NCBI GenBank assembly: GCA_965371855.1
Contig: CBDUZZ010000108.1
Location: 1 to 9,164 of the forward strand
Length of the DNA: 9,164 bases
Origin: JAADEM01 sp965371855
GTDB taxonomy: Bacteria > Bacteroidota > Bacteroidia > Bacteroidales > Marinilabiliaceae
Direction of reading: 5' to 3'
A model generated the notes under the pieces. The model was not told the DNA's origin. It did no database searches and was given only the letters and a program-made list of their open reading frames with translations. Position 1 is the stretch's first letter. Each line of letters starts with the position of its first letter. Shown here one piece after another: positions 6,972 through 9,164 of the stretch. Made by a program: the position numbers and the translations under genes.

Positions 6972-7961
6972 TTAGCTATTTTTTCTCTTACTAATTTTTA
7001 TAATCCTTGTATCCTTATTGAATGAATATTCAATTGGAGATGTTGTTATAATTAATTCTAATACTTCACTAAAAGTTTCCATTTCAATAGTCCCTGTAAA
7101 CCCTGTCTCTATATACTTCACATTTTCATCAAGTTGAATTTTAACATTATACCAGCGCTCTAATTTTCTTGCAACATTTTGTAGGGATTCGCCACTAAAA
7201 ATTAGTTTCCCATCTTTCCAAGAGGTAAAAAGCCAGGTGTCAACCTGTTTTACTTTAAGTTGGTTATTCCTTGAAACGATTGCCTGCTGCCCGGGTAATA
7301 GGGTAATCCCTTGCCTGTTTTTATTGTATACTTTAACAGAACCCTTTTCAAGAGTTGTTACAAAACCACTGTTTAAATATGCCTGCACATTAAAAGATGT
7401 ACCCATTACTTCTACATCACCATATTCTGTTGAAACAGAAAAAGGCTTGCCTTTTTTTACAACCTCAAAATAAGCCTCACCCTTAAGTGATACTTTTCTT
7501 TGATCGCCAAACTCAGAAGGAAACAAAAGTTCCGACCTGGAATTTAACCAAACTAATGAACCATCGGGCAAAGTTAAACTGGTCCTGGCTCCATTAGGGA
7601 TAGTAACGTTTTGCATGTAATGAACTTGTGAATCAGATTTGCCACTTTTAAATACCATTACTGTTGTAATTATTAGCCCAATAATTAAAACGGCGGCAAT
7701 TCGTAAACTTACCCAATAAATATTAAGCAACCGGTTTTTTTGATTGATCTCTATTCTTGAAATTGATTGATGGATTTTATTGAGAAGTCCAGGGTTTTCT
7801 ATTTCAGGATAGCCAGAATTTTTCAGACCCTTTAACCAATTCGCCCTTAAAATTTCAGTGATTTTTTTATTATTCCCAGAATTGCCGATATAATTAACAA
7901 TCTCTTTTACTTCCTGAGGATTGCATGTACTGTTCAAATATTTTTGAAAAAGTGCCTTCAT
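6972..7961 (-). CDS. FecR-family anti-sigma factor (inner-membrane)
   Basis: This inner-membrane anti-sigma regulator is encoded next to its ECF sigma factor. Of its 329 residues, about 1-80 form the cytoplasmic sigma-binding part, one transmembrane helix spans about 84-104 (VSLRIAAVLIIGLIITTVMVF), and the rest is periplasmic. The FecR domain covers about 120-215, with LTLPDGSLVWLNSRSEL, GEAYFEV, PFSVSTEYGDVEVMGTSFNV and GSVKV. A DUF4974-like domain follows at about 258-325 (SGESLQNVARKLERWYNVKI); this is the usual C-terminus in Bacteroidetes FecR proteins and the likely contact for the STN domain of a SusC partner. It lies 65 nt after the sigma gene and 143 nt before susC, all on one strand. 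The expected partner is the SusC encoded directly downstream; the second SusC (1-552) also has an STN domain and could share it. The N-terminus is normal in length and the start is well placed. Confidence 0.94.
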   Translation of the reverse strand: MKALFQKYLNSTCNPQEVKEIVNYIGNSGNNKKITEILRANWLKGLKNSGYPEIENPGLLNKIHQSISRIEINQKNRLLNIYWVSLRIAAVLIIGLIITTVMVFKSGKSDSQVHYMQNVTIPNGARTSLTLPDGSLVWLNSRSELLFPSEFGDQRKVSLKGEAYFEVVKKGKPFSVSTEYGDVEVMGTSFNVQAYLNSGFVTTLEKGSVKVYNKNRQGITLLPGQQAIVSRNNQLKVKQVDTWLFTSWKDGKLIFSGESLQNVARKLERWYNVKIQLDENVKYIETGFTGTIEMETFSEVLELIITTSPIEYSFNKDTRIIKISKRKNS

Positions 7962-8026
7962 TATTAAAGTTTCTAACAGTAATACAACAACACCATGGTA
8001 CTACCCCTGCTCCAAGCAAAAAAAAA

Positions 8027-8605
8027 TTATAGGAAAAGGGAAAAATAGAGTAAATAAAGGAACCCGAATTTCTTAAGTTCTTCTTTTATATATTTGATAG
8101 AATGGGTAATATGATCTTCAACGGTTTTGACTGAAATATTCATTTCTTTTGCAATTTCTTTGTTTGAAAGCCCATCTTTCCTGCTCATGGAAAATATTTG
8201 CTGACGTTTTGGGGGAAGCTTAAATATAGTAGAATCAACACAATCTTTAATTTCATTATATTCAGCTAAGTTATCTGATAAATACTCGCCTGCCAGTGCT
8301 TTCGTGTAAAGTTTTGCCCTAAATGTTTCTTCTCTAAGTTTTGCCTGTATATAATTAATTAAAAGGTTTTTCGTGATTGTAAAAATATAGGAATTAAATG
8401 TATCAGAACCTCGAATTTTCTCCCTGTTAATCCAAAGTTTAATAAATACCTCTTGTAATATATCATCAATATCATCCTCAATTTTTAAAAATCCTTTTGA
8501 AAAACCATATAATTTTGGATAGTAGTGTTTAAATAACAAATCCAGGGCAGCTTTATTCCCCTGTCCTATCTCCCTGATTACCTTTTCTAAATTAAAAGAA
8601 GTCAT
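8027..8605 (-). CDS. ECF RNA polymerase sigma factor (RpoE-like, Bacteroidetes PUL type)
   Basis: This sigma-70 family extracytoplasmic-function factor directs RNA polymerase to its target promoters once released by the FecR protein. It has 192 residues. Region 2 spans about 21-90 (LDLLFKHYYPKLYGFSKGFL, then DDILQEVFIKLWINRE for core and -10 binding, and FNSYIFTITKNLLINYI). A linker of about 30 residues follows. Region 4 spans about 124-178 (LPPKRQQIFSMSR, GLSNKEIAKEMNISVKTVEDHI) and carries the helix-turn-helix for the -35 element. The end is strikingly hydrophobic (FLYLLYFSLFL, 182-192), a trait seen in many sigma factors of this type. It is first in the sigma-fecR-susC-susD series and has a good TAnnTTTG promoter upstream, so its basal expression probably uses the housekeeping sigma. 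Whether it activates its own gene cannot be seen. Confidence 0.95.
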   Translation of the reverse strand: MTSFNLEKVIREIGQGNKAALDLLFKHYYPKLYGFSKGFLKIEDDIDDILQEVFIKLWINREKIRGSDTFNSYIFTITKNLLINYIQAKLREETFRAKLYTKALAGEYLSDNLAEYNEIKDCVDSTIFKLPPKRQQIFSMSRKDGLSNKEIAKEMNISVKTVEDHITHSIKYIKEELKKFGFLYLLYFSLFL

Positions 8606-8645
8606 CGCTTGATATGAATTACAATTTTATTATCTACAAATTACG

Positions 8646-8677
8646 CAAATATATTTAAAATTTATTTGGTTTTAAAA
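8646..8677 (-). promoter_or_regulatory. probable promoter of the sigma-fecR operon
   Basis: On the minus strand TATATTTG (8646-8653) is an exact match to the Bacteroidetes -7 consensus TAnnTTTG. TTTT (8674-8677), one base from the TTTG -33 element, lies 20 nt upstream. A start near 8640 would give a leader of about 35 nt before the ATG at 8605. Position, spacing and orientation all fit a housekeeping promoter for the regulator genes. Confidence 0.5.
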
Positions 8678-8758
8678 AAATAGGGAATTTAAAACTATCA
8701 TGTAAAAATAAAACTTTTTTAAAGAGACTACAATGTAATCAATAGAATATGGGGTGTA

Positions 8759-8780
8759 GTTCGAATCCTGCTATCCCGAC
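8759..8780 (+). other. orphan tRNA 3' end (T-loop and acceptor tail), probable integration-site scar
   Basis: These 22 bases read as a tRNA T-loop GTTCGAATCC, the T-stem 3' arm CCTGC, an acceptor 3' strand TATCCCG and discriminator A. The bases before it (GGTGTA) do not pair with CCTGC, and the 50 bases further upstream contain no anticodon arm or D arm, so the tRNA body is missing. Acceptor strand CCCG plus discriminator A fits a tRNA starting CGGG, as tRNA-Pro often does; that identity is inference. Integrases commonly use tRNA 3' ends and leave such a displaced tail at one border of the element. With the tail on the + strand, the inserted DNA would lie to the left, on the PUL side. Confidence 0.55.
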
Positions 8781-8831
8781 AGAAAAAAGCCTTTTAGAGA
8801 AATCTTAATTCTACTTTACTAAACTGATTCT

Positions 8832-9164
8832 TCACTTATAATATCTATCTATATCAGCCTGTCGTTGTCGGTGTCTTATTCGAATATGCTCCAGGCAAAG
8901 ATCAACCTCTTTTTGTGTGGCAAATGCCTTGGCAATAACCAACAATCTGGCATCACGGACACTTAGCAGAGGCATTTCTTCTTGATTTTCAAGTTTTAAT
9001 GTTAGTATATAAAGGCTTGCCATCATTACTAATGCCATATGATGTTGCCATGCCAACCATCCTGTTACTTGATAACCTGACATTCCCAACTCATTTTTAC
9101 AATCATCAAAACAGCGCTCTACCCAATATCTGCTACATTGAAAATATGCCCATTCTTTGTTGGT
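8832..9164 (-). mobile_element. IS701-like DDE transposase, C-terminal part (5' end beyond the window)
   Basis: The minus-strand frame is open from the window edge to the TGA at 8832-8834, giving 111 residues. It reads TNKEWAYFQCSRYWVERCFD, continues through KNELGMSGYQVTGW and AWQHHMALVMMASLYIL, and has PLLSVRDARLLV near its middle. The pattern RYWVER-FDD-K-ELGM-YQV-GW-AW-HHMALVMMA is characteristic of the C-terminal catalytic block of IS701-type (IS4-superfamily) transposases; the glutamate of WVER is probably the last residue of the DDE triad. Restricting the gene to a start near 9089 would cut through this conserved block, so the true start is outside the window. The left end of the IS should lie between the tRNA tail and 8831, but with only one end visible no terminal inverted repeat or target duplication can be identified. 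This copy's C-terminus looks intact. Confidence 0.8.

Noticed and set aside
6784..6975. 63-codon + strand open frame through the susC leader
   Set aside because: It is low-complexity and phenylalanine-rich, runs through the terminator-like hairpin and overlaps the susC start antisense. Nothing supports translation.
8700..8781. Complete tRNA gene
   Set aside because: Only the T-loop and acceptor tail are present; the T-stem 5' arm does not pair and there is no D arm, anticodon arm or matching acceptor 5' strand.
8781..8796. AAAAAAGCCTTTT as an intrinsic terminator
   Set aside because: The self-complementary part leaves a loop of at most three bases with an A/T-only stem of four pairs, too weak to call. 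At most it is one arm of an interrupted terminator.

Overview
The window is AT-rich DNA from a member of the Bacteroidetes (Bacteroidota). The evidence is a SusC/SusD pair, an ECF sigma factor with a FecR-type anti-sigma factor of the layout typical of that phylum, a SusD lipoprotein with an acidic SDD motif after the lipid cysteine, and TAnnTTTG-type promoter boxes in place of an E. coli -10 element. The exact genus cannot be read from the sequence. All recognisable protein genes lie on the minus strand, so transcription runs from high to low coordinates.

From right to left: (1) 8832-9164 is the C-terminal part of an IS701-like transposase, cut by the window edge. (2) 8606-8831 is non-coding. 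It holds a 22-nt 3' tail of a tRNA gene with no tRNA body (8759-8780), which looks like an integration (att) scar, and a good sigma-gene promoter. (3) 8027-8605 (ECF sigma), 6972-7961 (FecR-like anti-sigma), 3430-6828 (SusC-type TonB-dependent transporter with an STN signalling domain) and 1697-3400 (SusD lipoprotein) form the regulatory and uptake core of a polysaccharide utilization locus (PUL). (4) 629-1372 is the N-terminal third or less of a secreted family GH2 glycosidase. It keeps the sugar-binding domain but has no catalytic barrel. (5) 1-552 is the 5' end of a second STN-type SusC transporter running out of the window.

Functional model, inferred from the families: SusD captures a glycan at the cell surface and SusC imports it. 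The STN domain of SusC contacts the periplasmic part of FecR, FecR releases the sigma factor, and the sigma factor activates the locus. The only enzyme visible is the GH2 remnant, which cannot be catalytic, so the locus seems to have lost its hydrolase at the junction with the second SusC gene. That junction and the tRNA tail beside an IS suggest a rearranged, possibly mobile, PUL.

The most interesting non-coding signal is that both susC leaders share a short conserved block (TAACGT about 32 nt before the ATG, and AAGTTATG at the start). Both also carry a stem-loop followed by a T-run that reads as an intrinsic terminator on the opposite (+) strand, where no gene ends. This is what a cis-antisense small RNA controlling each susC would look like.
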